From contig JAQBYJ010000041.1 in assembly GCA_027622555.1 (NCBI GenBank), positions 1 to 42,681 on the forward strand: 42,681 nt of DNA, given 5' to 3'. The position numbers and the translations under genes were made by a program. This stretch comes from Verrucomicrobiota bacterium. Lineage in GTDB: Bacteria; Verrucomicrobiota; Verrucomicrobiia; Opitutales; UBA2995. Shown here one piece after another: positions 1-8,694 of this stretch (positions are counted from its first letter, which is position 1; the number at the start of each line of letters is the position of its first letter). The notes under the pieces are model-generated. The model did no database searches and had not been told where the DNA came from. It was given only the letters and a program-made list of their open reading frames with translations.

Positions 1-39
1 TCATATATAACCTTCTTATTGTATATAAGCAACTGACTG

Positions 40-714
40 TCAATGAGTTAATTTATCAAAGTGCCCTTTATTCTTTTGGATAAACTCCAAAGTACGATCC
101 ATCAGAAAATCGGTCGCATAGGATTCCTCATCGGCTTCGCCCACTTGGTACCCGGGAATCCCATCTCTTCCAGCCGGGGCATCTACGCGAGCCCCGTCCT
201 CCGTTTCTTCAAACTTTTTATAATGCCCGCGATTGAACATGAAACGGTTGTCTTGCCAACCGAACTTACGCTCAGGTTCCCATTGCGGCTTGCCGTCACC
301 ATCCAAATGCCATTTCCCGATATAGCTCGTTGCATATCCGTTTCGTCCCAGGACGTCCGCAAAAGTAACCATATGGCCGTGCATGGGGATATCGTTGGTA
401 GGAACCCCAGTCAGATGCGGATACATACCAGTGACGAATGCGGCTCGCGAAGGTGAACACACCGGTGATGTCACATAAAAGCTCGTGAGAAGCGCGCCTC
501 CCGTGGCCAAAGCATCAATGTTTGGTGTATCTACCTTCACACCCTTCCCCCACATAAACGCCTGATCCTCCGACATCTGATCCCGATAGCAGCCCAGTGT
601 TCGGAAGTTGTGCTCGTCTGTCATGACGATGACAACATTGGGTTTGCTGGCTGCAAAGGCGGATGACCAAGTTAACAGAACAAGAAAAACGGTAATAAAA
701 TGTTTCATATACAT
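40..714 (-). pseudogene. Truncated S1 sulfatase (N-terminal half only)
   Basis: This is the N-terminal 224 residues of a secreted type I sulfatase, a family of hydrolases that remove sulfate esters from sugars and normally run to 450-500 residues. A signal peptide (about 1-22) precedes the nucleophile motif C86-S-P-S-R90, followed by a GKWH motif. The usual first metal pair DD reads D33-E34, as in some sulfatase subgroups. The reading frame then stops just after the stretch where homologues continue KNKDKPFF; here it reads KNKGHF followed by five residues and TGA. The other two frames also close at once and the sequence beyond becomes AT-rich, so the C-terminal half with the second metal-ligand set is absent. 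Two nearby ATG codons (residues 1 and 3) are both possible starts. I read it as a decayed or broken gene that is unlikely to be active. Confidence 0.8.
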
Positions 715-759
715 TGATACTTTAAAGTGAAATCCTGAACAGATATCTGAATATAGAAA

Positions 760-823
760 TGTACAAGCTGCTTTAGCTGCGAATTGTAGCTTGTAACAAA
801 TCGCAGCTAAAGCAGTTCCTACA
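760..823. repeat. REP-like palindrome doublet, core GCTGCTTTAGCTGC
   Basis: Two inverted arms face each other: 760-782 and 801-823. The right arm ends TTCCTACA and the left arm begins TGTACAAG, a degenerate form of the GTAGGAGC/GCTCCTAC ends seen at other sites in this window. Each arm contains its own small palindrome (GCTGCTTTAGCTGC and its complement). It sits between the truncated sulfatase and the ThuA-like gene and may act as a transcript 3' hairpin. Confidence 0.75.
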
Positions 824-847
824 CTTCCTTCTAAATTCTGCCTTCAA

Positions 848-1618
848 TTACTCCTTCCCAGCAGCCCACAGAAATCCGTGTGACAACAAGTTAATGAAAA
901 CAGGATCTCCAAAGGTGGCATCTGAATGACCGTAGGTCGTACCGAATACGCGGGTACCCTCAAAATCGTTAACCCAGACAACGGGATAGTCGTTTCCATC
1001 CTTTTCACTTTTCGACGTCGCTAAAGCTGTGGCGCTCGGCCAAAGTTTTTCAATGATGTATAATTCATCCATAGGCGTTACCCAATCGCCAGGCGTACCC
1101 TTCATGGCCGGATGATTCTTTTTTAAAACCTTCACAGCATAATTACTCTGGTGATCATGCTTTTTACTGGTCACTCCGAGAAACTTGCGCCAATCATCGG
1201 CTTCGATATCGCGATAGGTGTGCATCGCACAATGAATTACTATTCCCGGCACACCGGCATTTTTATGACCGTCCGCTACTTGCTTAATATAGTTGGTATT
1301 GGTAACTTGAGCAAAACACTCGTTGTGAATTACAATATCATAAGGCTTCGCCCAATTCGGATCTGAATAAAACTCCGACTCGTGATCTTTTCCAGTTCCT
1401 CCTTCATGGAGAATCGTCCAATTCACATCGGTAATCTTACTGATACCTTCAGTTATGGCGCTCGTTTGGTAGTGGTAATTGTGACAGCACCCGCCTGTAA
1501 TAATGAGCGCTTTAATCGGTCCAGCTGAGGCCGGTTTCGAAGCGTGACGAGCGGCTGATAATGAAGAAGCCAACAAGGCTCCAAGAGCCAGAATTCCCAG
1601 GGTTTTAAATAGTTTCAT
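848..1618 (-). CDS. Secreted ThuA-like domain protein
   Basis: A 256-residue exported protein of the ThuA-like (trehalose utilisation) family, which has a class I glutamine amidotransferase-like fold. Members cluster with sugar 3-oxidation or 3-keto-sugar genes, but their reaction is poorly defined. Residues 1-22 form a signal peptide. The body starts KALIITGGCCHNYHYQT, the usual first strand and glycine turn of the family, and continues with a YDIVIHNECFAQ strand and a late WVNDFEGTRVFGTTYGHSD segment typical of secreted Planctomycetota and Verrucomicrobiota members. It stands alone between two sulfatase genes, with gaps of 133 and 197 bp. No Shine-Dalgarno sequence precedes the ATG. A 33-bp block at 1632-1664 just upstream is echoed upstream of the GDPD-M20 gene. 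The family call is good; the substrate is unknown. Confidence 0.85.
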   Translation of the reverse strand: MKLFKTLGILALGALLASSLSAARHASKPASAGPIKALIITGGCCHNYHYQTSAITEGISKITDVNWTILHEGGTGKDHESEFYSDPNWAKPYDIVIHNECFAQVTNTNYIKQVADGHKNAGVPGIVIHCAMHTYRDIEADDWRKFLGVTSKKHDHQSNYAVKVLKKNHPAMKGTPGDWVTPMDELYIIEKLWPSATALATSKSEKDGNDYPVVWVNDFEGTRVFGTTYGHSDATFGDPVFINLLSHGFLWAAGKE

Positions 1619-1631
1619 AAGGTAAATAATT

Positions 1632-1664
1632 AATCAGAGTCAAAAGCTAGCACCTCAACGAGCC
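1632..1664 (-). promoter_or_regulatory. Upstream block shared with the GDPD-M20 gene
   Basis: On the plus strand this reads AATCAGAGTCAAAAG, a 10-bp spacer, then AACGAGCC. The same 15-mer and 8-mer recur at 11580-11614 with a 12-bp spacer, upstream of a second exported-enzyme gene. Read toward the genes it is GGCTCGTT, spacer, CTTTTGACTCTGATT. It lies 13-46 bp before the ThuA-like start, so it may lie in the leader or be a protein-binding site. Function is inferred only from the repetition. Confidence 0.35.
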
Positions 1665-1815
1665 TTTGAAAAGGATTACCTAGCAGATTCTGAAGGAGGC
1701 AGATAATTTAGAAATTGAGACCCAGCCGGCGAAGATTCATAAAGAAGATCTCGGGGTAAAGCCGATTAGTGAAACGCGTGGTTTTTTATGATTACTTGGA
1801 TGAAAAAATATTTCT

Positions 1816-3294
1816 TCACCGCGGCCCATGCCGATTGATCTCGGATGCGAAATTCGATTCGCCTGGTGTTTCGTGTCGGTAGCTTTGGTTCGCCACAACC
1901 CGTTCACCGGTTTCTTTGTGGAATTCATCCTGAGTTATGAGTGCGGGATTTGAGTCTCCGGTTTCCTGCATCCAGATCTGCAATACTCCGGCAAGTGCTT
2001 TTTGAATTCCTGCATAACTATCGTTTTCCGCAAGGTTGTTCGTCTGGTAAATATCTTCATTCACTTGGTAGAGCTCTTTATCGGGACGCGGAGCGATAAA
2101 CACATCTTCCTGCACCGGGTTTAGCTTACCTTCCTTAAAGGCCGCCAAAAGTTGTTGATGCGAGGGCGACCTCACGGAGTCAGCCGGTCCCTGCCAGGCT
2201 TGTTCAGAGCGAAAATTCTCAAGGTATAGCCAATCCCTGGTTCTAACACTTCGCCCCAAGGCCTCGTAGTCATGCCAGTTGTGTTCTGAAAAGGCATACT
2301 GCCGAATCTCAGCTTTATTGTCGGTGAACAGTGGCAACATGCTGACACCTTGAAACGTTTCACTGGTTTCGCCTTCGGCTACCTCGACGATAGTCGGTGC
2401 CAAATCGATTACGCTCACCAGGCTATCACAGGTACCGGTGGCCTCAATACCGTCTGGCCAGTGCGCAACCAACGCTGTCTTCATGCCTGAATCATGCAAA
2501 CGTGTTTTCGCCCGGGGAAATGGGCGTCCGTTATCGGCGAGTACAAAAATCAAAGTATTATCCAACACATCTTGCTCTTTCAATTCTTCGACTACTTGCC
2601 CGATGAAGTAATCGAAGCGCTTTATTTCATTGTAATAACTAGCCAGGTCCTGGCGGGTTTCCGGAGTGTCTAAAAGAAAAGGTGGCACAGTAACATCGGC
2701 AATATCAGTCATGGGACCATATTGATCCGGCTTCCAGTCTTTATCCCCATCCCACTGCCGATGCGCATCACTGGATGCAAACCAGAAAAAGAACGGTTGG
2801 TCTTCAGGACGCTCCTGAGTGACTTCGACCCAAAAAGCTTCCCCACCCTGATTACCTGGTTCTTTGCCGCCATCCTCATGATCCCAAAATTCTTCGTGCG
2901 ATCCGTCCTCACGCTTCATGTGATTCTTACCGGATAGGGCAGTGTAATAACCTTCATACTGTAAGAGCTCCGGTAACCATGGCAGGTGATCAGCGATTGC
3001 GAGATGCAACTCTGCAGCCTTTCCATTGTTATGAGGGTACCGACCCGTTATAATACTGGAGCGACTGGGACTGCAGCTACTGGCCGTCAAATAAGCGTTG
3101 GTAAATTTCAATCCGTTGGCCGCCAGTGCGTCGATATGGGGTGTCCTTACTCCAGTGTTTCCATAACAGCCAAAATCATTCCAGCTAACATCGTCAGCGA
3201 TGAAGACAATGATGTTGGGTTGGTCTTGAGCGGAAAGACTGGCAAGGAGAAGGGCCAAACCAAGCAAAAGGCATATTAATCTTCGATGAACCAT
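1816..3294 (-). CDS. Secreted S1 sulfatase, heparan N-sulfatase (SGSH)-like
   Basis: A complete 492-residue type I sulfatase, expected to be exported and to hydrolyse sulfate from a glycan using a formylglycine made from C74. Residues 1-22 are a signal peptide. The metal-binding start is FIADDVSWNDFGCYGN (D34, D35), the nucleophile motif is C74-S-P-S-R78, and the second metal set appears as VLADNGRPFPRAKTRLHDSG, where a lysine and a histidine stand at the usual sites. The ADNGRPFPRAKTRLHDSG block and the SSDAHRQW segment resemble N-sulfoglucosamine sulfohydrolases rather than arylsulfatase A. The C-terminal tail (LYQVNEDIYQTNNLAEN) is the standard sulfatase end. It is flanked by 197- and 247-bp gaps, the latter holding repeats, so it is probably transcribed on its own. 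The sulfatase call is very sure; the sugar specificity is a guess. Confidence 0.93.
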   Translation of the reverse strand: MVHRRLICLLLGLALLLASLSAQDQPNIIVFIADDVSWNDFGCYGNTGVRTPHIDALAANGLKFTNAYLTASSCSPSRSSIITGRYPHNNGKAAELHLAIADHLPWLPELLQYEGYYTALSGKNHMKREDGSHEEFWDHEDGGKEPGNQGGEAFWVEVTQERPEDQPFFFWFASSDAHRQWDGDKDWKPDQYGPMTDIADVTVPPFLLDTPETRQDLASYYNEIKRFDYFIGQVVEELKEQDVLDNTLIFVLADNGRPFPRAKTRLHDSGMKTALVAHWPDGIEATGTCDSLVSVIDLAPTIVEVAEGETSETFQGVSMLPLFTDNKAEIRQYAFSEHNWHDYEALGRSVRTRDWLYLENFRSEQAWQGPADSVRSPSHQQLLAAFKEGKLNPVQEDVFIAPRPDKELYQVNEDIYQTNNLAENDSYAGIQKALAGVLQIWMQETGDSNPALITQDEFHKETGERVVANQSYRHETPGESNFASEINRHGPR

Positions 3295-3455
3295 GGGACG
3301 ACATTGGAAACTAGGTCCGCCATTAATTCTAGCTCAAACTTCCGATTAATACAACAAGCAGCACAGCAAGATGCTATCGACCCACTAACATGACCGATGG
3401 CACCGTCAGACTCTTAGCGACAGGAGAGAATTTTTTAGAGAACGTTGTGTTCCAG

Positions 3456-3511
3456 TGCCAAGCTGGGGCATGGCATTCCCAGAAAATGTCGCGAATAAAT
3501 TTGCTCCTACA
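3456..3511. repeat. Two intergenic repeats: TGCCAAGCTGGGG type and a REP half-element
   Basis: Positions 3456-3482 hold a near copy of a 27-bp sequence also present at 27491-27517; both begin TGCCAAGCTGGGGC and end in TTCCC, and both contain GCCAAGC..GC(A/T)TGGC symmetry. Positions 3490-3511 hold a single arm CGCGAATAAATTTGCTCCTACA, matching in inverse the left arm at 34182-34204. The same two repeat types are juxtaposed in the same order at 27491-27545, suggesting they travel or act together. Confidence 0.7.
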
Positions 3512-3541
3512 TTTTGCAGAACACGAAATCGAACACTACAA

Positions 3542-5650
3542 TTAATTATTCTCCCTTTGCTCAATTCGCTTTGTCAGCGCCTCGGCCAATATAAAGTGTT
3601 TCACATCCAGAATATCCTGATCCGATAATCGGTCGCCAAAGTTTGGCATGCCCTTTCCCAGAAAAGCGCCCTGCCCGACAATCATAGGAAAAAGCTCAAA
3701 GGTTTCCCGTGTAGCGGTTTTTAAATCCGGAATGATGCCACCAGCATGGCATTTTCCACAGTACGCACCATAAATCTGCCTCCCGTTTGCCAGTTCTTCC
3801 TCGCTGGCCTCGAAGGAAAGATCAATCAGTGATCTCGAAGTAAGTTCAGGAAATTCGGGAATTTTTTCATCCCTTCCAAGGGCAAATGTATAAACTGTTC
3901 CTGGATTGATCTGCTTCGTTCGGGGTGTCTGGTAAATTCCATATACCCCACCCCAGCCAACTGCGATGGTCAGATACTGAATACCGTCCACCATGTAAGT
4001 AATGGGCGGGGCAATGATGCCGGTCTCTACCGGAAAAGACCACAGGGTTTCTCCAGTTTGAGCATCATATGCTATGAGTAATCCTTCAGCGGTACCCTGA
4101 AATACAAGGTCTTTTGTAGACAGCACGCCGGAACTCGCGGTCGTGTCGTAGGAAATACTCCAGGCTTCCGCTTGTTTTACCGGATCCCAGGCAAGTAACT
4201 TTCCATAACGTTGAAGTGCTTTCTCATCGTCCCGGAGCATTTTGTCATTTGATGGATCGGCACCAATATTGAAAACCCGGGGATCAGGATTGAACACGAA
4301 GTTATCGGGTTGACCTCGCACCACGGAAGTTTCTTTGGCCGGAATGTAAACCAAACCAGTATAAGGATTAAAAGCCATGGGATGCCAGTTGTGGGCTCCA
4401 CCGTGGTAGGGAGCTATTCGCACATTCTGGTCGATGTACCGTGCGAAGGAAGTCTCAATCGGCCGACCTGTCATGTAGTCCACTTCTGTGGCCCAATTAA
4501 TATAGGCGAACGGTTCAGCGGAAATAAATTCACCGTTGGTGCGATCAAGGACGTAGAAAAAACCATTCTTGGGAGCCTGCATCAAAACCTTGCGTAGAAC
4601 TCCTTCGATTTCGAGCTCTGCCAAAGTGATTTGCTGCGTTGCCGTGTAATCCCAGGAATCACCCGGCGTTGTCTGATAATGCCAGACATATTCGCCCGTA
4701 TCAGGATTCAACGCCACAATAGATGACAAAAACAGATTGTCTCCCCCACCCGGACTACGGATTTCACGGTTCCAGGGAGATCCATTCCCAACACCGATAT
4801 AGAGTAAGTCGAGCTCCGGATCATATACCATGGAATCCCAGCAGGTTCCTCCTCCTCCCATGGTCCACCATTCGCCTGTCCAGGTTTTGGCTGCTTCTTC
4901 CATCGCCTGGTTCTCGAATCCCTCTGCGGGATTTCCAGGTACCGTATAAAATCGCCAAAGTTGTTCACCCGTCATGGCATCGTATACGGTGACAAAGCCT
5001 CGGACTCCATACTCGGCACCACCGTTTCCTATAATTACTTTTCCATCAAAAACTCGAGGGGCTCCTGTAATGGTATAGGCCTTTTTCTGATCCACCGTGA
5101 TGACAGTCCACACTTGTTTTCCTGTGGCGGCATCCAAAGCTACCAGTCGACCATCCAGAGTGCCGACAATAACGAGCCCTTTGTAGAGAGCGACCCCCCG
5201 GTTCACCACATCACAGCAGGCTTTCTCTCCAAACTCTCGCGGGACTTCCGGATCATGGATCCAGATAATTTTTCCTTTCCGCACATCGATCGCATAAACC
5301 ACGCTCCAGGGTCCGGTCAAAAACATGATACCATCCACCACTAAAGGGGTCGCTTCAATGCCGCGCGTTGTGCCGAGATTAATACTCCAGGCAAGACCCA
5401 ACTCATTGATGTTATTCTTATCGATTTGATCTAACGGACTAAACCGATCCTCCTGATAATTCCTGCCATGCAACAACCAATCTCCCGGGGTGTCGTTCGC
5501 GGACAATAACCGCTGATCATCAACCGCCTCAGTCACAGCCCGGATATGTTCCACTGAACCTGGCTTCGGTTTTTCTTTTGAACCACAGCCCGCAAATAAA
5601 AATGCCAGGCCGATGAAGAACAAAAGTTTGGGGTGGGATTCTGAGGTCAC
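3542..5650 (-). CDS. PQQ-dependent quinohaemoprotein alcohol dehydrogenase, lipoprotein
   Basis: A 702-residue periplasmic quinohaemoprotein that would oxidise an alcohol or sugar alcohol with PQQ and pass electrons to its own c haem. The N-terminus has a hydrophobic stretch ending in a lipobox (FAGC, C22), so it is probably membrane-anchored. An eight-bladed propeller follows. It contains the vicinal cysteine pair C145-C146 typical of quinoprotein alcohol dehydrogenases, the GNGSPWNRE block and the D331-S-W-D-Y motif that carries the catalytic Asp in this family. The C-terminal cytochrome has CGKCH at 631-635 and a probable axial Met in GMPNF (M668). The start is GTG (5648-5650), chosen because the signal sequence begins at once. 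It lies 85 bp downstream of the flavoprotein-polyferredoxin gene and may be co-transcribed with it. Family is sure; substrate is open. Confidence 0.92.
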   Translation of the reverse strand: MTSESHPKLLFFIGLAFLFAGCGSKEKPKPGSVEHIRAVTEAVDDQRLLSANDTPGDWLLHGRNYQEDRFSPLDQIDKNNINELGLAWSINLGTTRGIEATPLVVDGIMFLTGPWSVVYAIDVRKGKIIWIHDPEVPREFGEKACCDVVNRGVALYKGLVIVGTLDGRLVALDAATGKQVWTVITVDQKKAYTITGAPRVFDGKVIIGNGGAEYGVRGFVTVYDAMTGEQLWRFYTVPGNPAEGFENQAMEEAAKTWTGEWWTMGGGGTCWDSMVYDPELDLLYIGVGNGSPWNREIRSPGGGDNLFLSSIVALNPDTGEYVWHYQTTPGDSWDYTATQQITLAELEIEGVLRKVLMQAPKNGFFYVLDRTNGEFISAEPFAYINWATEVDYMTGRPIETSFARYIDQNVRIAPYHGGAHNWHPMAFNPYTGLVYIPAKETSVVRGQPDNFVFNPDPRVFNIGADPSNDKMLRDDEKALQRYGKLLAWDPVKQAEAWSISYDTTASSGVLSTKDLVFQGTAEGLLIAYDAQTGETLWSFPVETGIIAPPITYMVDGIQYLTIAVGWGGVYGIYQTPRTKQINPGTVYTFALGRDEKIPEFPELTSRSLIDLSFEASEEELANGRQIYGAYCGKCHAGGIIPDLKTATRETFELFPMIVGQGAFLGKGMPNFGDRLSDQDILDVKHFILAEALTKRIEQRENN

Positions 5651-5735
5651 AATGATTGAGACGCTGCTAAGAAAATGAGACTAAAGCAAAAATAAAAGAA
5701 GTTCACTTCCTGCGGTTTGACTCGCGACAAAGGTC

Positions 5736-7787
5736 TTAAGACTCAACAGCCGAGCTTTTCTCTTTTCGAGCATCGTTGTCAAAACTCAGGACTTCCATCG
5801 GACAAACCGTGATGCAGATTCCGCAATGGATGCAGGATGAATTGGTATTATCGAAAGCTTCTCCATTTTTGGCAAAGGCCATGACATCGACTCCCACCTG
5901 ACAATAGGTGGAGCATTGAGTGCAACTGATACATTTTTCGTTGGAACTGATTTGAAGGGTTCCATACCACTTCGACAGGATTTGCATGTATTTGGCCAAA
6001 GGGCACCACATGCGACACCATACCTTGCCTCCGAAAAACGGATACAGCGCGACAGGGATAACCGCGACTAACCAGAAGTCGACGATGAGCGCATACAACC
6101 CATGCCAAACGCCAGCAGTTCCGGTGTTACCGCCATAGGCAAATAAAATAACACCCGCAGAAATAAATGCCCAAAACATAATGATGGTTCCGACGGTTTC
6201 CCATTTCTGAGATCGAACACCTTTGGGTGCCAGGTGGCGCCAACGATCCCCAAAGGTTTCGGCAAGTCCACCACAACCACAAATCCAGGTACAAAACCGC
6301 TTTCCATGCCAACGAACCGAAATAGGTATCACCACAAAAGTAATCAATGCCCCTATCCCGATGATAATCCATTGCATCATGGCTTGATCGGATCCGCTCC
6401 AATTATAAAAGGAATCGAACAACAGGGGAAAGGGATTATTCCAGGCGTAAAACCTCCACCAATGCTGTGGAAGAAAAACAGCAGCCAGTACTTCTACACC
6501 AAGGAAACTGATAATTTGAAAACAAATTAAAGAGGCAAAGCGGTAGGTCTGATAAGTATCCTTTCCACCAAGATTCCAGCGCTTCATCGCTTTCAATCCG
6601 AAATAGGTCATGAGGAAGGTATACAATAACGAATACCACAGCGACGGATGGGACAATATACCCGGCAGGTCTTTAATTCCGAATTGATAAGGAAAAGGCC
6701 AGAACCCTTTTTTCCAGGCATAAAGGGTATATACAACAAGACTGGTGATTCCCAGCCAGGTCCACCGCGAACTTGTCCACTGAGACTCGAGACGGATGCC
6801 CACTTGTTTTAAAAATCCAATAGGCAGTTCGGCACCGATCATTTCAAAAACGGTATCATTAGGCAGGCGCTGCGGCTCTTCATCACCCGTTTTAAAACCA
6901 ACATCCTTCTCACCGACGCCAACCAAGGCAGAATTCAAATAAACCGAAACCTGCCCGGCTTTTTCGAGCTCTCTCAGTTTGTCGATATTACGTTTCTTAG
7001 GAAAAATAAGCTCTTTATCTATAGTGACCAAAGTGACTCGATTGTGCGGTGCCAGAGCTATCGCTGCCTCCATGGCCACATCTCCACCGCCATAAATAAG
7101 AAGATCCTGATCTTGATAATCGGCTGGATCGATCAGTCGGTGAAGAATCTTTTCAGCGTTTTCTTTTTCGCCAGGTACGCCCGCTTTACGTGGATTTCCA
7201 CTTTTACCAATCGCGAGAATGACATACTGGCTGGTAAAAGAGTCCTTGTTGGTGGTAACCAAAAACCGACCGTCCTTACGCTCAATGCCATCGATCTTTT
7301 CGTAGCTTCGAATTGGGAGCTGTTCCTCGGTTACAACCTGGTCCAACTGCTCAAGCAAGGTTTCCTTCGTTCCCTCCTTCAATTCCCAGCCACCTTCAAA
7401 CTCCATACTAACCGGTTCCAAATAAAGCGGCTTTCCTTTGGTAAAATCTCGAATGGTTTGGAAAGACTGGCGCGCATCGATTCCCACACTATTGATTCCA
7501 AGTTTGTGCAGTTGACGCAGGCTTCCCATACCAGCGCAGCCACAACCAATCACGGTAACCTGATAATCACAAGCGGAGTCTTCTTTTCCTTTTAACCGGC
7601 TGGCAATTTCGTTCGCAGTTTTGAAACCTTGATTGATCGTCATCTTGATCAATGCGGTTCCCGAAATATCGCCTATCACAAACAATCCAGGAATATTGGA
7701 TTCGGCATGGTCATCGATCACAGGAAGATCGGGGTAAGAAGGCCCGAGAACCTTTTTGCCGAACATGACTTTAAGCGTATCTATCAT
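5736..7787 (-). CDS. Flavoprotein-polyferredoxin fusion (permuted FAD/NAD(P) domain, NapH/CcoG-like membrane part, 2x[4Fe-4S])
   Basis: A 683-residue membrane redox protein. Residues 1-66 carry a segment (PGLFVIGDISGTALIK) that is normally the C-terminal FAD-binding piece of thioredoxin-reductase-like proteins. A full FAD Rossmann motif (GCGCAGMGS, 81-89) and an NAD(P) Rossmann motif (GGGDVAME, 233-240) come after it, ending at DTVFEMIGAELP (311-322), so the fold is permuted or partly duplicated. About six membrane spans lie between 340 and 587. NapH/CcoG-like cysteines follow: FCTWICGCGG (498-507) and WCRMWCPLA (590-598). Two ferredoxin sites sit at C619, C622, C625, C629 and at C652, C655, C658, C662-P. 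It probably shuttles electrons between NAD(P)H and membrane carriers. The frame is closed by a stop at 7815-7817, so no longer N-terminus exists. The neighbouring PQQ enzyme suggests a respiratory link, but this is inference. Confidence 0.85.
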   Translation of the reverse strand: MIDTLKVMFGKKVLGPSYPDLPVIDDHAESNIPGLFVIGDISGTALIKMTINQGFKTANEIASRLKGKEDSACDYQVTVIGCGCAGMGSLRQLHKLGINSVGIDARQSFQTIRDFTKGKPLYLEPVSMEFEGGWELKEGTKETLLEQLDQVVTEEQLPIRSYEKIDGIERKDGRFLVTTNKDSFTSQYVILAIGKSGNPRKAGVPGEKENAEKILHRLIDPADYQDQDLLIYGGGDVAMEAAIALAPHNRVTLVTIDKELIFPKKRNIDKLRELEKAGQVSVYLNSALVGVGEKDVGFKTGDEEPQRLPNDTVFEMIGAELPIGFLKQVGIRLESQWTSSRWTWLGITSLVVYTLYAWKKGFWPFPYQFGIKDLPGILSHPSLWYSLLYTFLMTYFGLKAMKRWNLGGKDTYQTYRFASLICFQIISFLGVEVLAAVFLPQHWWRFYAWNNPFPLLFDSFYNWSGSDQAMMQWIIIGIGALITFVVIPISVRWHGKRFCTWICGCGGLAETFGDRWRHLAPKGVRSQKWETVGTIIMFWAFISAGVILFAYGGNTGTAGVWHGLYALIVDFWLVAVIPVALYPFFGGKVWCRMWCPLAKYMQILSKWYGTLQISSNEKCISCTQCSTYCQVGVDVMAFAKNGEAFDNTNSSCIHCGICITVCPMEVLSFDNDARKEKSSAVES

Positions 7788-7863
7788 AATGGTGAAAACC
7801 TGGGCAACCTTACGTCAACCGGAGCGAGATTCGAGAGTTAAAGGAGAAACTCTTGATATTTAT

Positions 7864-7965
7864 TTAGGCTATTCGATTGGGAGCGTTGAATGATATCAAT
7901 ATTCCATCCTGGCTGAGCAAGCTGCTTTCAGGAATGTAAACCGTGGGATGCCAATAGCGAGAAAA
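7864..7965 (-). pseudogene. Short decayed coding remnant, possibly the 3' end of the DUF4185-like gene
   Basis: On the minus strand a run reads WHPTVYIPESSLLSQDG, then ILISFNAPNRIA and TAA (stop at 7864-7866). The composition is protein-like and has the shape of a late strand plus DG turn as in sialidase-like propellers. It has the same orientation as the remnant at 8132-8614 and is separated from it by a palindrome cluster, so it could be the far end of that gene. This is tentative. Confidence 0.35.
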
Positions 7966-8000
7966 CCTATTCGCTCAAAAGAAATTCCCCAGGAATAAAT

Positions 8001-8110
8001 AATCCCCGGGCAAGCCCTCGACCTTGCGGTCGCCAGCCGCTTCGCAGCTGCGGGGTATTTGAGATTTGAAATTGGAAATTTTAGAACGCCGCAAGCGGCG
8101 GGGTATTAGA
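8001..8110. repeat. Palindrome cluster in a gene-poor gap
   Basis: Several small perfect or near-perfect palindromes sit side by side: CGACCTTGCGGTCG (8019-8032), GCCGCTTCGCAGCTGCGG, and CGCCGCAAGCGGCG (8087-8100). The last two are both followed by GGGTAT, with an A/T-rich GAAATTGGAAATTTT spacer between. They differ from the GTAGGAGC family and interrupt what looks like a decayed gene. No transposase is visible. The whole gap 7788-8694 contains only these repeats and the two gene remnants. Confidence 0.6.
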
Positions 8111-8131
8111 CCCGTGCCGAATAAATAAAAC

Positions 8132-8614
8132 TCAAGCTGTCGTACTCCGGCCAGCCCGACCAGGCCAACCAGAAAGATTTCCATCCTCGGAAATATATTT
8201 GGGCGAAATGGTGTAACTGAACTTTACCAGCTCATCCACGAAGATGCCTTCGTAAACGACCGTTTTCAAAACTTAAAGTCCAAAGGGCACCTCCTTTCAC
8301 ATCCATTCCTTTAAACCAGTTGTATTGAGACGGATCTAATATGTCCTTTGTTTTTGTTTTCGCCAGGTAGACTCCGCTGGCCCGATTATAACCAAAATAG
8401 AGGTAGACAAAATCATCCGGAGCATCCGCATAATCAGGACCAAACTGACAAATACCGCGAACTCGAAAACCATCCGGTACTCGGGAAACGCACGCCCCTC
8501 AGACAAACTCCAGGACTCTCCATGGTCATTGGAAACAGCGGTGTAGGTGTTCTCCGAAAACACTTTACTCTTCCCCTTCGTCCAAAACATGAAGAGCTTA
8601 TCAGCGATCGGTCC
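8132..8614 (-). pseudogene. Frameshifted remnant of a DUF4185/sialidase-like propeller protein
   Basis: Three successive minus-strand frames give one coherent protein. Frame A from 8614 reads GPIADKLFMFWTKGKSK then TYTAVSNDHGESWS, the Ser-x-Asp-x-Gly-x-x-Trp type box of sialidase-like repeats. About 8488 the sense moves to frame B: FRVRGICQFGPDYADAPDD, FVYLYFGYN, YLAKTKTKDILDPSQYNWF, which resembles DUF4185 proteins (FGKDYAGARDDYVY..., KDRILDRSAYEFF). B closes with TGA at 8232-8234, while frame C carries on from about 8270 as YEGIFVDELVKFSYTISPKY to a stop at 8132-8134. At its 5' end the gene is cut off by a TAG and the CCCTACC/GGTAGGG palindrome at 8610-8664. It has at least two frameshifts and no start, so it is a dead gene. 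Confidence 0.7.
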
Positions 8615-8664
8615 CTACCTTGGGTTTGGGAAATTTCGGTAGGGCGGTTTCGCCGAAACCGCCG
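8610..8664. repeat. Palindrome pair GGTCCCTACC / GGTAGGGCGGTTTCGCC
   Basis: CGGTAGGGCGGTTTCGCCGAAACCGCCG occupies 8637-8664 and contains the perfect hairpin CGGTTTCGCCGAAACCG (arms CGGTTTCG/CGAAACCG overlapping). An inverse arm GGTCCCTACC lies at 8610-8619. The GGTAGGG/CCCTACC ends match those of the doublet at 11667-11742. It is followed on the plus strand by a T-rich run and coincides with the broken 5' end of the DUF4185-like remnant. Confidence 0.65.
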
Positions 8665-8694
8665 TTATTTTTTCCCTTTTAAAAAATCAAACTT

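Noticed and set aside
7975-8184. A 69-codon minus-strand frame over the palindrome cluster
   Set aside because: It reads through palindromes and overlaps the better-supported propeller remnant in another frame.
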